NCBI GenBank assembly: GCA_927417275.1 | Contig: CAKMJV010000033.1 | Span: 33,573-97,572 of the forward strand | Direction of reading: 5' to 3' | Length of the DNA stretch: 64,000 nt | Origin: an uncultured Clostridia bacterium | Lineage (GTDB): Bacteria > Bacillota > Clostridia > Peptostreptococcales > Acidaminobacteraceae | Shown here: piece by piece, positions 8,103 to 16,170 of the stretch | Numbering within the stretch: position 1 is the first letter of the stretch | How the letters are laid out: each line of letters begins with the position of its first letter | Program-made: the position numbers and the translations under genes | The notes under the pieces: generated by a model | Database searches by the model: none | What the model was told of the DNA's origin: nothing | The model's input: the letters and a program-made list of their open reading frames with translations, nothing else

Positions 8103-10364
8103 TTATAATTTAAATGATTTAAGTCTAAGTGCATTTGTAAGTACGGAAACTGAACTCATGGACATGGCTGCAGCAGCGAACACTGGATTGAGAAGGGGAC
8201 CACCAAATATATAGAGAAAACCAGCCGCGACAGGGATGCCTATAATATTATAAATAAATGCCCAAAACAGATTTTGCTTGATGTTTCGGATTGTCGCCCT
8301 ACTTAATGCGATCGCTGATACAACGTCGAGTAAATCACTTTTCATAAGCACGATATCTGCAGATTCCATAGCGACATCGGTTCCAGATCCGATAGCGATG
8401 CCAACATGTGCTTGTGCAAGAGCAGGGGCATCATTTATACCATCTCCAACCATAGCGACGATATTGCCCGAATCCTGTAATCTTTTTACTGAAGCGGCTT
8501 TATCGCCTGGTAGGACTTCCGCTAATACTTCATCTATGCCTACCATTTTTGCAATCGCTTGCGCTGTTTTTTCATGATCGCCTGTGATCATGATCGTCTT
8601 AATATGCATTTTGTGAAGTTTTTCTATTGCTTGCAAACTATTTGATTTAAGAACATCGGCTGCACCTATAATGCCTGCCACTTTTCCCTCAACAGCTAGA
8701 AGCATCGGTGTTTTACCTTCTTCTGCAATACGATCGAAGGTTGGGATGATTACATCATATAAAATCGAGAATTGATTCATTAACTTTAAATTCCCCAATA
8801 AAACAGATTTACCATCTATCGTAGCAGATATGCCGTGACCAGGGATTTCATCAAATCCTTCAAGTGGTCGACGTGTGGTATTTGATTCGTTTCCTTTTTT
8901 GATAATTGCTTGTGCAAGTGGGTGATCGCTTCCGTATTCGATGGCATAAGCATAGGACAAGACCTCACTTTCCGTATAAGGATCAAATGCGATAATATCA
9001 GTTACTTCAGGTTTGCCTTTAGTTAATGTCCCCGTTTTATCAAATATAATCGTATCAATTTTATGGGCAGTTTCTAGTGCTTCACAACTTTTGACTAAAA
9101 CACCTAGTTCGGCACCTTTTCCCGTACCAACCATAATGGCTGTAGGCGTTGCTAAACCTAAAGCACAAGGACAAGCAATTACTAAAATGGCGATAAAAAC
9201 TTTTAAAGCAAAAATAATATCTTGTCCTGATAGTAACCATGCAACCGCTGACAAAACGGCTATGACAAATACGATGGGAACGAAGTACCCAGAAATAATA
9301 TCCGCCATACGCGCGATAGGGGCCTTGCTTCCTTGGGCTTGTTCAACGAGTTTTATGATCTGTGCTAAGGCAGTTTCATCTCCAACTTTTGTTGCCTTAT
9401 ATTTAACCAGGCCCGTTTTATTAATACTGGCACCAAAGAGTAAATCGCCTGCTTTTTTATCAACGGGCATGCTTTCTCCCGTTAACATGGATTCATCTAC
9501 CGTGGTATAACCCTCGATAATCATACCATCAACAGCAACTTTACCGCCTGGTTTTACGATTACGACATCGCCAATTTCAATTTCTTCAACGGGTAATTCA
9601 ATTTCTTGATCGCCATTTAAAACAATCGCTGTTTTAGGCGTTAAACCAATCAATTTTTTTATGGCTTCAGAAGTTTTGCCTTTCGAAATGGTTTCTAATG
9701 TTTTACCGAGTAGGATTAATGTGATGATTACACCTGCAGTTTCAAAATACATGTGTTCAACGGCCATGTGATCCCCAGATGCAATTTGGTAGACAGAAAA
9801 GAAGCTGTAAACCAGTGCAGCAGAAGTACCTATGGCTATTAATGAATCCATGTTGGGTGAACGATGCCATATTTGTCTAAAACCGACGGTATAGAATTTA
9901 CGCCCCGCCCAAACCACAGGAAGCACCAAAATCATTTGCAAAATAGCATAATTTAAAGGCTGCTTCATAGGACTTAACCCCATTGGAAATGGGAAGTTAA
10001 ACCACTTAATCATAGGTGCCATGGCCACATAAAACAAAGGTATCGTAAAAACTACAGATAACCAAAACTTAAATTTCATTTGCTTTATTTCTTTGTCTTT
10101 TTTTTGAGCATCCTCATCAACATTTCGCTTTGTAACGATTTCTTTTGGCGTATAGCCGAGTTTTGTAATATGTTGTTTTATTTCAGAGAGTCTTATAAGT
10201 TCGGGATTATAACTGATTTGGGCCATTTCAGTTGCAAGATTTACTGAAGCAATTTCTACGCCATCTTGCTTATTTAGTCGTCTTTCGATGGCTTGGCTGC
10301 ACGCTGCGCAAGTCATACCATCAATCGGTATTTGTATGATTTTCTTAGATTGATCGGGTTGCAT
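8103..10364 (-). CDS. copA: Copper-exporting P1B-type ATPase CopA
   Basis: This 753-residue membrane pump exports Cu(I) at the cost of ATP. It has a single N-terminal heavy-metal-binding domain with GMTCAAC (Cys19 and Cys22), eight membrane spans, the TGES actuator motif (295-298), the intramembrane CPC ligand motif (398-400), the phosphorylated aspartate in DKTGT (442-446), the HP motif (481-482) and GDGINDAP (640-647). The CPC motif and CsoR partner indicate Cu(I). AAAGGA precedes the start. Transcription starts at the CsoR-controlled promoter at 10421-10449. Confidence 0.95.
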   Translation of the reverse strand: MQPDQSKKIIQIPIDGMTCAACSQAIERRLNKQDGVEIASVNLATEMAQISYNPELIRLSEIKQHITKLGYTPKEIVTKRNVDEDAQKKDKEIKQMKFKFWLSVVFTIPLFYVAMAPMIKWFNFPFPMGLSPMKQPLNYAILQMILVLPVVWAGRKFYTVGFRQIWHRSPNMDSLIAIGTSAALVYSFFSVYQIASGDHMAVEHMYFETAGVIITLILLGKTLETISKGKTSEAIKKLIGLTPKTAIVLNGDQEIELPVEEIEIGDVVIVKPGGKVAVDGMIIEGYTTVDESMLTGESMPVDKKAGDLLFGASINKTGLVKYKATKVGDETALAQIIKLVEQAQGSKAPIARMADIISGYFVPIVFVIAVLSAVAWLLSGQDIIFALKVFIAILVIACPCALGLATPTAIMVGTGKGAELGVLVKSCEALETAHKIDTIIFDKTGTLTKGKPEVTDIIAFDPYTESEVLSYAYAIEYGSDHPLAQAIIKKGNESNTTRRPLEGFDEIPGHGISATIDGKSVLLGNLKLMNQFSILYDVIIPTFDRIAEEGKTPMLLAVEGKVAGIIGAADVLKSNSLQAIEKLHKMHIKTIMITGDHEKTAQAIAKMVGIDEVLAEVLPGDKAASVKRLQDSGNIVAMVGDGINDAPALAQAHVGIAIGSGTDVAMESADIVLMKSDLLDVVSAIALSRATIRNIKQNLFWAFIYNIIGIPVAAGFLYIFGGPLLNPVFAAAAMSMSSVSVLTNALRLKSFKL

Positions 10365-10420
10365 ATTAAGTCCTTTCTAGATAATAATATAATAAACAAA
10401 GTAGGGTGCTTTATACATTC

Positions 10421-10449
10421 AATATACCCCTTGGGGGTATGTTTGTCAA
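10421..10449 (-). promoter_or_regulatory. copA-csoR promoter with CsoR operator in the spacer
   Basis: Read on the minus strand there is a consensus TTGACA (10444-10449), a 17-nt spacer and TATATT (10421-10426). The palindrome ATACCCC-N3-GGGGTAT (10424-10440) fills the spacer and touches the -10 element. This G/C-tract palindrome matches CsoR-type operators, so repressor binding would occlude RNA polymerase until copper is bound. Confidence 0.88.
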
Positions 10450-10529
10450 GTTTATTTAATCTTACGTTAATTGTAATTTGAATAATTTTGTAATATGATA
10501 AATATAATCAAACAATTGAGGTGACTAAT

Positions 10530-11207
10530 ATGAATCGATTAGCATTAAAAATCAAAGAAGCCCGACTCAAAGCAAAAATGAGTGAAAAAGACTTAGCAAA
10601 AGCAATTGGTCAAAACATCAATTATATCCTTCAGATAGAATCGGGAAAAAAGGTAATCAACGAAAAACTGGCTGAACAGATTTTAAGTGTTCTAAATGAA
10701 ACCATGGATTTTTATGTTGAACCTGAGCCTGTAAAAGAAGATGCTGTAAAGAAAATAACTGTAAAGCCGCCAGTTGTTAAAGAACCTGTGATAAGTATTA
10801 CACCAAATGAGTCTTGGACAGATGCTTTATCGGGCGTTATTAAAGAGTATCCTGTGTTTGATGAAGTCTCTCAAAAAATAGTAGATCATAAATCTTATTC
10901 GGTCTTGAGTAAGAAAGTAGAAGGTCTCCATTTTGAAAAAGTTATGTTTGTAAAGGTATCAGAAAGCGAATGTCCAACGTATCGTATCCATAAAAATGAT
11001 GTGCTTACGATACAATTAACACATGAAATTCAAAATCAAGGGATTTATTATGTGGAAATCAATCGAAAGAAGATGATTCGACAGTTGGTAAAAAGCCAAA
11101 ATCAAGTCGTTTTAGTTTCGAGTGGTACATCTCAGTCAGAAGTGGAAATACCGTTAAAAGATTTAAAAATAATAGGCAAGGTCATAAAAGTTGAGTTTTT
11201 TTTATAA
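10530..11207 (+). CDS. XRE-type HTH protein with degenerate S24/LexA-like C-terminal domain
   Basis: This 225-residue cytoplasmic protein is probably a transcriptional regulator. Residues 1-60 form an XRE helix-turn-helix (KIKEARLKAKMSEKDLAKAI), a Pro/Lys/Val-rich linker spans about 65-95, and the C-terminal 110 residues (YRIHKNDVLTIQLTHEIQ, then GIYYVEINRKKMIRQL) resemble the S24/LexA beta-fold. I could not place a convincing catalytic serine, so self-cleavage is doubtful. I prefer ATG 10530, with GAGGTG 6 nt upstream, over an in-frame GTG that overlaps that site. It is divergent from copA and precedes hflX, but neither proves a target. Confidence 0.75.
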   Translation: MNRLALKIKEARLKAKMSEKDLAKAIGQNINYILQIESGKKVINEKLAEQILSVLNETMDFYVEPEPVKEDAVKKITVKPPVVKEPVISITPNESWTDALSGVIKEYPVFDEVSQKIVDHKSYSVLSKKVEGLHFEKVMFVKVSESECPTYRIHKNDVLTIQLTHEIQNQGIYYVEINRKKMIRQLVKSQNQVVLVSSGTSQSEVEIPLKDLKIIGKVIKVEFFL

Positions 11208-11258
11208 CGCGACTTTTCATATAATATGACAAATCATATGATTTTAGGAGGGTCTGAC

Positions 11259-11294
11259 ATGTTAATGATATATTTTGTGAAATTAAGAGATTAA
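11259..11294 (+). CDS. Candidate 11-codon leader ORF upstream of hflX
   Basis: A short frame encoding MLMIYFVKLRD begins 6 nt after a very strong AGGAGGG site (11246-11252) and ends 68 nt before hflX. It is hydrophobic, as are many ribosome-stalling leader peptides. It is followed by a 10-bp hairpin (11299-11324) whose 5' arm could instead pair with the leader's own ribosome-site region. Translation is inferred from the ribosome site and geometry only. Confidence 0.5.
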   Translation: MLMIYFVKLRD

Positions 11295-11298
11295 AGCC

Positions 11299-11324
11299 CA
11301 CCTAAAAGGCAGTTCTTTTAGGTG
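11299..11324 (+). promoter_or_regulatory. Hairpin in the hflX 5' leader
   Basis: A perfect 10-bp stem CACCTAAAAG / CTTTTAGGTG with loop GCAGTT, 5 nt after the leader ORF stop. No T tract follows, so it is not a classical terminator. The segment CCTAAAA (11301-11307) is also complementary to TTTTAGG (11242-11248) overlapping the leader ribosome site, giving two mutually exclusive folds. Confidence 0.55.
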
Positions 11325-11361
11325 AATGAACGACGTGCGTTTACACCGAAAGGAGAACATA

Positions 11362-12633
11362 ATGAAAAAATATGATTTATCAGAAAAAGCAATCTTGGTT
11401 GGCGTCAATATTAACAATCGAGATGATTTTGAGTTGTCCATGCAAGAACTTTTTAGTTTAGCAGTAGCATGTAATTTAAAAGTTGTAGGACGAATCGATC
11501 AAAACTTAAGAAGTGTTCAACCACAGTATTATGTTGGCACGGGAAAAGTAGATGAAATAAGACTTGAAATTGAGTGTCATGATGCGGATGTCGTTATTAT
11601 CAATCATGAAATTACACCTTCTCAACTCAGAAATTTAGAGCGAGCCTTACAAATAAAAGTCTTAGATCGTACACAGTTGATCTTAGAAATATTTGAACAA
11701 CGTGCTCGAACACGTGAAGCGAAGCTTCAAGTTGAAGCTGCCCAACTCAAGTATTTATTACCCAGACTCATCGGTTCTTACGACGCATTAGGTAGGCAGA
11801 GTGGAGGCGTTGGCACTTATAATAAAGGTGTTGGTGAAAAAAAATTAGAACTGGATCGAAGACGTGTTGAGCATAAAATAGTGGAACTTAACAGAGAACT
11901 CGACGCATTGAGTTTAGAAAGACAGACGCAAAGAAATAAACGGATGACTTCTTCACTGCCATCAATCGCACTTGTAGGTTATACCAATGCGGGCAAATCA
12001 ACATTGTTAAATGCGATGGTCGAGTGCTATTCAAAAAATGAGTCAAAAAAGGTTTTCGAAAAGGATATGCTATTTGCAACTTTGGAAACATCTGTAAGGC
12101 AAATACGATTGCCTGATCGCAAGGTTTTTACACTATCTGATACCGTTGGATTTGTAAGTGAATTACCACATGATTTGATCAAAGCATTTAGAGCAACCTT
12201 AGATGAAGTTAAGGAGGCCGATCTTTTATTACATGTCATCGACTATTCAAATCCTAATTATAAAAATCAAATGCAAGTAACGCTTGATACGTTAAAAGAA
12301 ATAGGTGCAGAGCATGTACCCCTTTTAAATGTTTATAACAAAACGGAAAAAACGAAGCATGTATTCCCAGAAATTACTGGTGAATCTGTGTATATATCTG
12401 CAAAAAATCGCATAGGTATCGAAGAACTTGTTTCTTGTATCAAAGCGCGTGCTTTTAAAGATTATGTTGAATGTATGATGAAAGTACCTTATGATGAAGG
12501 AAAATTCCTGGCTTATTTAAATGAAAATGCCATGATTCTCAGTAGTACCTATGAGGAAGAATGGGCACTTATAAAACTAGAATGTCATAAGATGGATTTT
12601 GAGCAATTTCATCAATATGTAGTAGAAAGCTAA
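11362..12633 (+). CDS. hflX: GTPase HflX
   Basis: This 423-residue GTPase binds the 50S subunit and splits or rescues stalled ribosomes. It has the HflX N-terminal domain with the glycine-rich motif (YDALGRQSGGVGTYNKG), a coiled-coil linker (ELNRELDALSLERQ), G1 GYTNAGKST (near 205), G3 DTVGFVSELPH and G4-like NVYNKTEK. I start at ATG 11362, with AGGAG 6 nt upstream; an in-frame ATG at 11326 lies in the leader region without a ribosome site. A leader ORF and hairpin precede it, a layout reported for antibiotic-inducible hflX homologues in Listeria; here it is inferred. Confidence 0.93.
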   Translation: MKKYDLSEKAILVGVNINNRDDFELSMQELFSLAVACNLKVVGRIDQNLRSVQPQYYVGTGKVDEIRLEIECHDADVVIINHEITPSQLRNLERALQIKVLDRTQLILEIFEQRARTREAKLQVEAAQLKYLLPRLIGSYDALGRQSGGVGTYNKGVGEKKLELDRRRVEHKIVELNRELDALSLERQTQRNKRMTSSLPSIALVGYTNAGKSTLLNAMVECYSKNESKKVFEKDMLFATLETSVRQIRLPDRKVFTLSDTVGFVSELPHDLIKAFRATLDEVKEADLLLHVIDYSNPNYKNQMQVTLDTLKEIGAEHVPLLNVYNKTEKTKHVFPEITGESVYISAKNRIGIEELVSCIKARAFKDYVECMMKVPYDEGKFLAYLNENAMILSSTYEEEWALIKLECHKMDFEQFHQYVVES

Positions 12634-12639
12634 ATGGAT

Positions 12640-12677
12640 AAGTGGAGAGTCGAAGCAAATCGGCTCTCCACTTATTT
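12640..12677 (+). terminator. Terminator after hflX
   Basis: A 10-bp perfect stem AAGTGGAGAG / CTCTCCACTT (12640-12649 with 12664-12673) and an ATTT tail, just after the hflX stop codon. The T tract is short, so it may be only moderately efficient. Confidence 0.7.
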
Positions 12678-12680
12678 ACA

Positions 12681-12709
12681 TTGTTATAAATAAGAATTTT
12701 AGTTATAAT
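12681..12709 (+). promoter_or_regulatory. Sigma-A promoter of the EAL-domain gene
   Basis: TTGTTA (12681-12686), a 17-nt spacer and a perfect TATAAT (12704-12709), 27 nt upstream of the start codon of the gene at 12737. Confidence 0.65.
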
Positions 12710-12736
12710 GGTTATATTATATCAATAGGGGTTTAT

Positions 12737-14845
12737 ATGACAAAACAATCATCCTTGGGTAGAAAACTGGTTCTTTTTACGACATTGTTGGTGACTATTT
12801 CTTGTTTGATAATCGGCGTATCCAGTTACTGGTTTGCAAAGCGTGCATTATTAGAAAAAGGCAAAGTGATCTTAAAAAATGGTGTGCAATCTGCATTAAT
12901 TCTTATCGAAGAGTTGAACAATAGCGTTTTAGGTGGACTAATAACATTAGAAGAAGCGCAAGAATCACTTAAGATTCATTTAATGGGTCCCAAAAATAGT
13001 GATGGGACACGTGAAAACACAAGCACATTTGATTTTGGTGCACATGGATATTACATTATATACAGTCAACAGGGCTTAGAAATTATGCATCCGACACTTG
13101 AAGGTGTAAATGTTTGGAATTTCGTAGACAAAGGTATTTTTAAAAAAGATTTTTACCTGGTTCAAGATAAAATTATGAAAGCGCAAAAGGGTGGTGGTTT
13201 CACAGAATATACTTGGGAGTATCCGTATTCAGAAAAACTGGGTGAGAAGATCGTCTATTCAGAACTTGATCCAAATTGGGGCTGGGTTGTAACTGCTGGT
13301 TCGTATCACTCGGATTTTGATAGTGCAGCAGCCATTATTATGCAAATAACGGTTTTGACGATGATGCTGGTGATTGCTTCGGGTTATATATTATCGAAGC
13401 GCTATATCTCCACGATTACGCAACCCGTAACTGAAGTGGTTCAAGCGATGAAAGAAGTAGAAGATGGAAACTTCACCATCGTCAATCAAACGACCAATCT
13501 AGATGAAATGAAAGCACTTGTTTTTGGTTTTAATTCGATGATTTTTGCCATAGATCAAGCAAAAAAGGACCTCGAGCAAAAGGAAGATAAATTATTAGAA
13601 TATGCATATTACGATACGCTTAGTGGATTGCCAAATGCCTATTACTTCCGAATTAAAGTATCCGATTTCATAAAAAAACTGGATAAACCGGCACTGCTGG
13701 TGCTCGTTGACATAAAAGATTTTAACGTCATAAATTCTATTTATGGTTCTGCATATGGTGATCGAATGATCGCATTTATCGGACAAACAGTTTCTGAACT
13801 CTCGTTTGAAAACACACATTTTGCTAGAATAAATAATAATGAGTTTGCCATTTGGATTGAACCATTGAATTTTGAACGCGTTGAGAATATCCTTTCTGAA
13901 AAGATAAATGAGGTAAAGGATCGTCTAAACCAAGCTGATTTTGTTGGACATATCGATTTTTATGTTAGCATAACCACCATACGAAATAAAAAAGGTACTT
14001 TTGATAGTGCTTATCAAGAGGCAACTGTGGCCATGCAGTATGCTAAGAATAAAAAGTTGCTAGAATTTGTTTATTATGATCATTATATGCTTTTGGCTTT
14101 GCAAAGAGAATCGAGTATTTTGTTTTATGCAGAAACGGCACTTAAAAATAGACAATTCACATTAAATTATCAGAGTAAAGTGGACGCGTTAAGTGGTGAT
14201 GTTATTGGTGTCGAAGCACTTGCTAGATGGCATTCTGATGAGTTGGGTCATATCGGCCCTAATGTTTTCATCCCGATATTATATAAGGCAAATTTAATGA
14301 GTCAGTTTAGTGAGATGATCATTCAAATGGCATTGGATGATTTACCCAAATTAAAGTCTCATTATGGCCACCAGTGTGTGGTCTCTATAAATATATCACC
14401 CAGTTTATTTTTTAAAGAAGATTTTGTTGGCTTTATGAAAACACACATAGAAAAACGAAATATTCAATCAGAAAGCATTATGTTAGAAATAACGGAAGAT
14501 GTTTTCATCAGTGATTTTGAACTGGTAAAAAAACGAATTCAAGCATTAAGAACACTTGGAGTTAAAATATCTTTAGATGATTTTGGTACAGGGTATTCTT
14601 CGCTTAATTACTTGACCTATGTAGAATTTGATGAGATTAAAATTGATAAATCGTTTATTGACCACATTATAGACGATCCAAAGGCTTATACATTATTTAA
14701 ATCGATTATAAAAATTGCACACGCGATAAACTGTGACGTAATAGCTGAAGGGGTAGAATCTAGTGAGCAAGTGAAGCATATCGTGGAAGCGGGGTGTAAT
14801 TATATTCAAGGGTATGTATACTCCATGCCAACACCATTAATATAA
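12737..14845 (+). CDS. Membrane-bound c-di-GMP phosphodiesterase (Cache-HAMP-degenerate GGDEF-EAL)
   Basis: This 702-residue sensor is predicted to degrade cyclic di-GMP. An N-terminal membrane helix (about 10-30) is followed by an extracytoplasmic Cache-type domain (FGAHGYYIIYSQQGLEIMHP and WGWVVTAGSYHSDF), a second helix near 215, a HAMP segment, a GGDEF domain and an EAL domain. The GGDEF site reads NNNEF (near 366), so cyclase activity is unlikely. The EAL domain keeps EAL (near 492), NISPS, the glutamate in ITEDVFI, LDDFGTGYSS (near 613), KIDKSFI and EGVES, so phosphodiesterase activity is expected. Ligand sensing by the Cache domain could control it; the ligand is unknown. Confidence 0.9.
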   Translation: MTKQSSLGRKLVLFTTLLVTISCLIIGVSSYWFAKRALLEKGKVILKNGVQSALILIEELNNSVLGGLITLEEAQESLKIHLMGPKNSDGTRENTSTFDFGAHGYYIIYSQQGLEIMHPTLEGVNVWNFVDKGIFKKDFYLVQDKIMKAQKGGGFTEYTWEYPYSEKLGEKIVYSELDPNWGWVVTAGSYHSDFDSAAAIIMQITVLTMMLVIASGYILSKRYISTITQPVTEVVQAMKEVEDGNFTIVNQTTNLDEMKALVFGFNSMIFAIDQAKKDLEQKEDKLLEYAYYDTLSGLPNAYYFRIKVSDFIKKLDKPALLVLVDIKDFNVINSIYGSAYGDRMIAFIGQTVSELSFENTHFARINNNEFAIWIEPLNFERVENILSEKINEVKDRLNQADFVGHIDFYVSITTIRNKKGTFDSAYQEATVAMQYAKNKKLLEFVYYDHYMLLALQRESSILFYAETALKNRQFTLNYQSKVDALSGDVIGVEALARWHSDELGHIGPNVFIPILYKANLMSQFSEMIIQMALDDLPKLKSHYGHQCVVSINISPSLFFKEDFVGFMKTHIEKRNIQSESIMLEITEDVFISDFELVKKRIQALRTLGVKISLDDFGTGYSSLNYLTYVEFDEIKIDKSFIDHIIDDPKAYTLFKSIIKIAHAINCDVIAEGVESSEQVKHIVEAGCNYIQGYVYSMPTPLI

Positions 14846-14880
14846 AAAAACTGTGATAATCAACTTATCACAGTTTTTTT
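14845..14880. terminator. Bidirectional terminator between convergent genes
   Basis: AAAAAACTGTGATAA / TTATCACAGTTTTTT with a 5-nt loop. It has an A tract upstream and a T tract downstream, so it serves the EAL gene and the minus-strand gene that ends at 14891. Confidence 0.9.
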
Positions 14881-14890
14881 GATTTGCATA

Positions 14891-15820
14891 TTATTCGAGT
14901 ATAATTAAATAGCCTAGACTTTGTGGTGGTATGCTTTTAGTGGCTGCAAGACTGTGGTAAACACGCACGCGATTACCAACATGTAGTGCGTCTAATGATA
15001 TATGTGCCCCGTTTACATCTTTTAGATGTGTTTCATCGTTGATGTTAATCTGAATATCCATGGGGTAACCTTTAATTAATACAGATGAATCGCTTACATT
15101 TAGTATGGTTCCTTCTGTATAGTTAACATCGTTTATACGTTCAACGTGGAAAGCGTGGTATTGTGGGGGATAGATCATCGTCATTATTGATGGATGTGTT
15201 ACTTTTATCGTATCACCAACTTTTAAATCACTTAATGTTAGCACTTCGTCTGTACCATAAATGCTGAATGTTGTTTCATCATTTATCATGACATGACCCT
15301 CTCCATCAAAGATTTTAACATAGATGACACCGTCTTTAATTGATTCGATTACCATGTTGCCTGTACTTATTTGATCGGTAATTTGCGTTTGAATTTCGAT
15401 CATTTCATCTGTTGCGTACGAAAAACCTTCAAGAAGTTCGCTTACAAAATCTAATGGTACGTAAGTTGAACCTTCGTGGAACATCGCTTTTTCAGTAAGC
15501 TTTTGCGGCGCCATTTTTCCAAATGTGTACTGATTTTCATGTGAATAAATGGTAATAAAACGTGCACCTTTCATGAGTTCTACCGATTGATTAGATTGCA
15601 CCCATCTTACATCATATCCAAAAGCAAGGGCGATGGCTTTTAGTGGAATCATTTGATTGCCTTGTTCACTGATTAAAAATGGTTGATCTAGTAAAGCACC
15701 ATTTACAGAAACTAAGTTTAAGGGTTCACTTTTTATCGGCATAACCGTTAATTCATTTGCAAATGCTAAACTTGAAACGATTAAGCTCAACAATAGAACC
15801 GCTGCTAATATTTTTTTCAT
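14891..15820 (-). CDS. Secreted protein with copper amine oxidase N-terminal-like domain
   Basis: This 309-residue protein is exported by an N-terminal signal peptide (MKKILAAVLLLSLIVSSLAFA). Residues from about 40 to 145 match the copper amine oxidase N-terminal-like domain of many secreted clostridial proteins (LDQPFLISEQGNQMIPLKAIALAFGYDVRW, later GSTYVPLDFVSELL). The C-terminal half is a beta-rich, unrecognised region. The domain name is historical: no amine oxidase catalytic domain is present, and a cell-wall or envelope role is more likely. The ATG at 15820 has GGAGG 5 nt upstream; an in-frame ATG 12 nt earlier overlaps that site. An ECF-type promoter candidate lies 33 nt upstream. Confidence 0.82.
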   Translation of the reverse strand: MKKILAAVLLLSLIVSSLAFANELTVMPIKSEPLNLVSVNGALLDQPFLISEQGNQMIPLKAIALAFGYDVRWVQSNQSVELMKGARFITIYSHENQYTFGKMAPQKLTEKAMFHEGSTYVPLDFVSELLEGFSYATDEMIEIQTQITDQISTGNMVIESIKDGVIYVKIFDGEGHVMINDETTFSIYGTDEVLTLSDLKVGDTIKVTHPSIMTMIYPPQYHAFHVERINDVNYTEGTILNVSDSSVLIKGYPMDIQININDETHLKDVNGAHISLDALHVGNRVRVYHSLAATKSIPPQSLGYLIILE

Positions 15821-15852
15821 AAAAACCTCCAATTTTGTTTTTCACTTATTAA

Positions 15853-15878
15853 GACGCAGTACCATCCAAAATAGTTCC
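15853..15878 (-). promoter_or_regulatory. Candidate ECF-sigma promoter of the secreted-protein gene
   Basis: On the minus strand GGAAC (15874-15878) and CGTC (15853-15856) are separated by 17 nt. The extended match TGGAACT...TTTT...TGCGTC is shared with the site upstream of the ECF sigma factor gene at 18402-18427, with identical spacing. It ends 33 nt before the start codon, a natural promoter position. Confidence 0.6.
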
Positions 15879-15894
15879 ATAAGCAGTAAAACAA

Positions 15895-15940
15895 AAAAAT
15901 TAAAAGCCCAAACGCTTACAATTAAGCGTTCAGGCTCTTC
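15895..15940 (-). terminator. Terminator after tRNA-Leu(CAA)
   Basis: Read on the minus strand, AGCC-T-GAACGCTT pairs with AAGCGTT-T-GGGCT around a short loop and is followed by a run of T residues. It begins within a few nucleotides of the tRNA 3' end. Confidence 0.8.
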
Positions 15941-15941
15941 A

Positions 15942-16028
15942 TGGTGCCGAAGGCGGGGGTCGAACCCGCACGAGTATTACCTCTCCGGATTTTGAGTCCG
16001 GCGCGTCTGCCAATTCCACCACTTCGGC
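15942..16028 (-). tRNA. tRNA-Leu (anticodon CAA)
   Basis: An 87-nt class II tRNA on the minus strand with a 7-bp acceptor stem (GCCGAAG/CTTCGGC), encoded CCA, T arm GGTTCGACC and a long variable arm. The anticodon loop CTCAAAA gives anticodon CAA, which reads UUG leucine codons. Confidence 0.95.
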
Positions 16029-16041
16029 CGGCAACTATTTT

Positions 16042-16070
16042 ATATTACCATAAGCTAAGTCTTTTGACAA
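16042..16070 (-). promoter_or_regulatory. Promoter of tRNA-Leu(CAA)
   Basis: On the minus strand TTGTCA (16065-16070) and TAATAT (16042-16047) are 17 nt apart and end 14 nt before the tRNA 5' end. Confidence 0.65.
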
Positions 16071-16170
16071 GGTGATTTTTTTTAAAATTACCAACTATTT
16101 TTCATCAAATAAATGTATAATAAATAATGTAGTTTTATATAAATCATGTATGGAATAGGAGTGCTTATCA

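Noticed and set aside
11190..11225. Shared AAAGTTGAGTTTTT...TTTTCATATAATATG sequence with 50670-50717 as a common regulon promoter
   Set aside because: The similarity is mostly A/T runs and neither copy has a well-spaced -35, so chance is the simplest explanation.
11326..11361. ATG at 11326 as the hflX start
   Set aside because: It has no ribosome site and follows a hairpin, whereas ATG 11362 has AGGAG at proper distance.
13820..13870. Degenerate GGDEF motif as a sign of gene decay
   Set aside because: The EAL domain is complete and the frame is intact; inactive GGDEF domains are common regulatory modules in such proteins.
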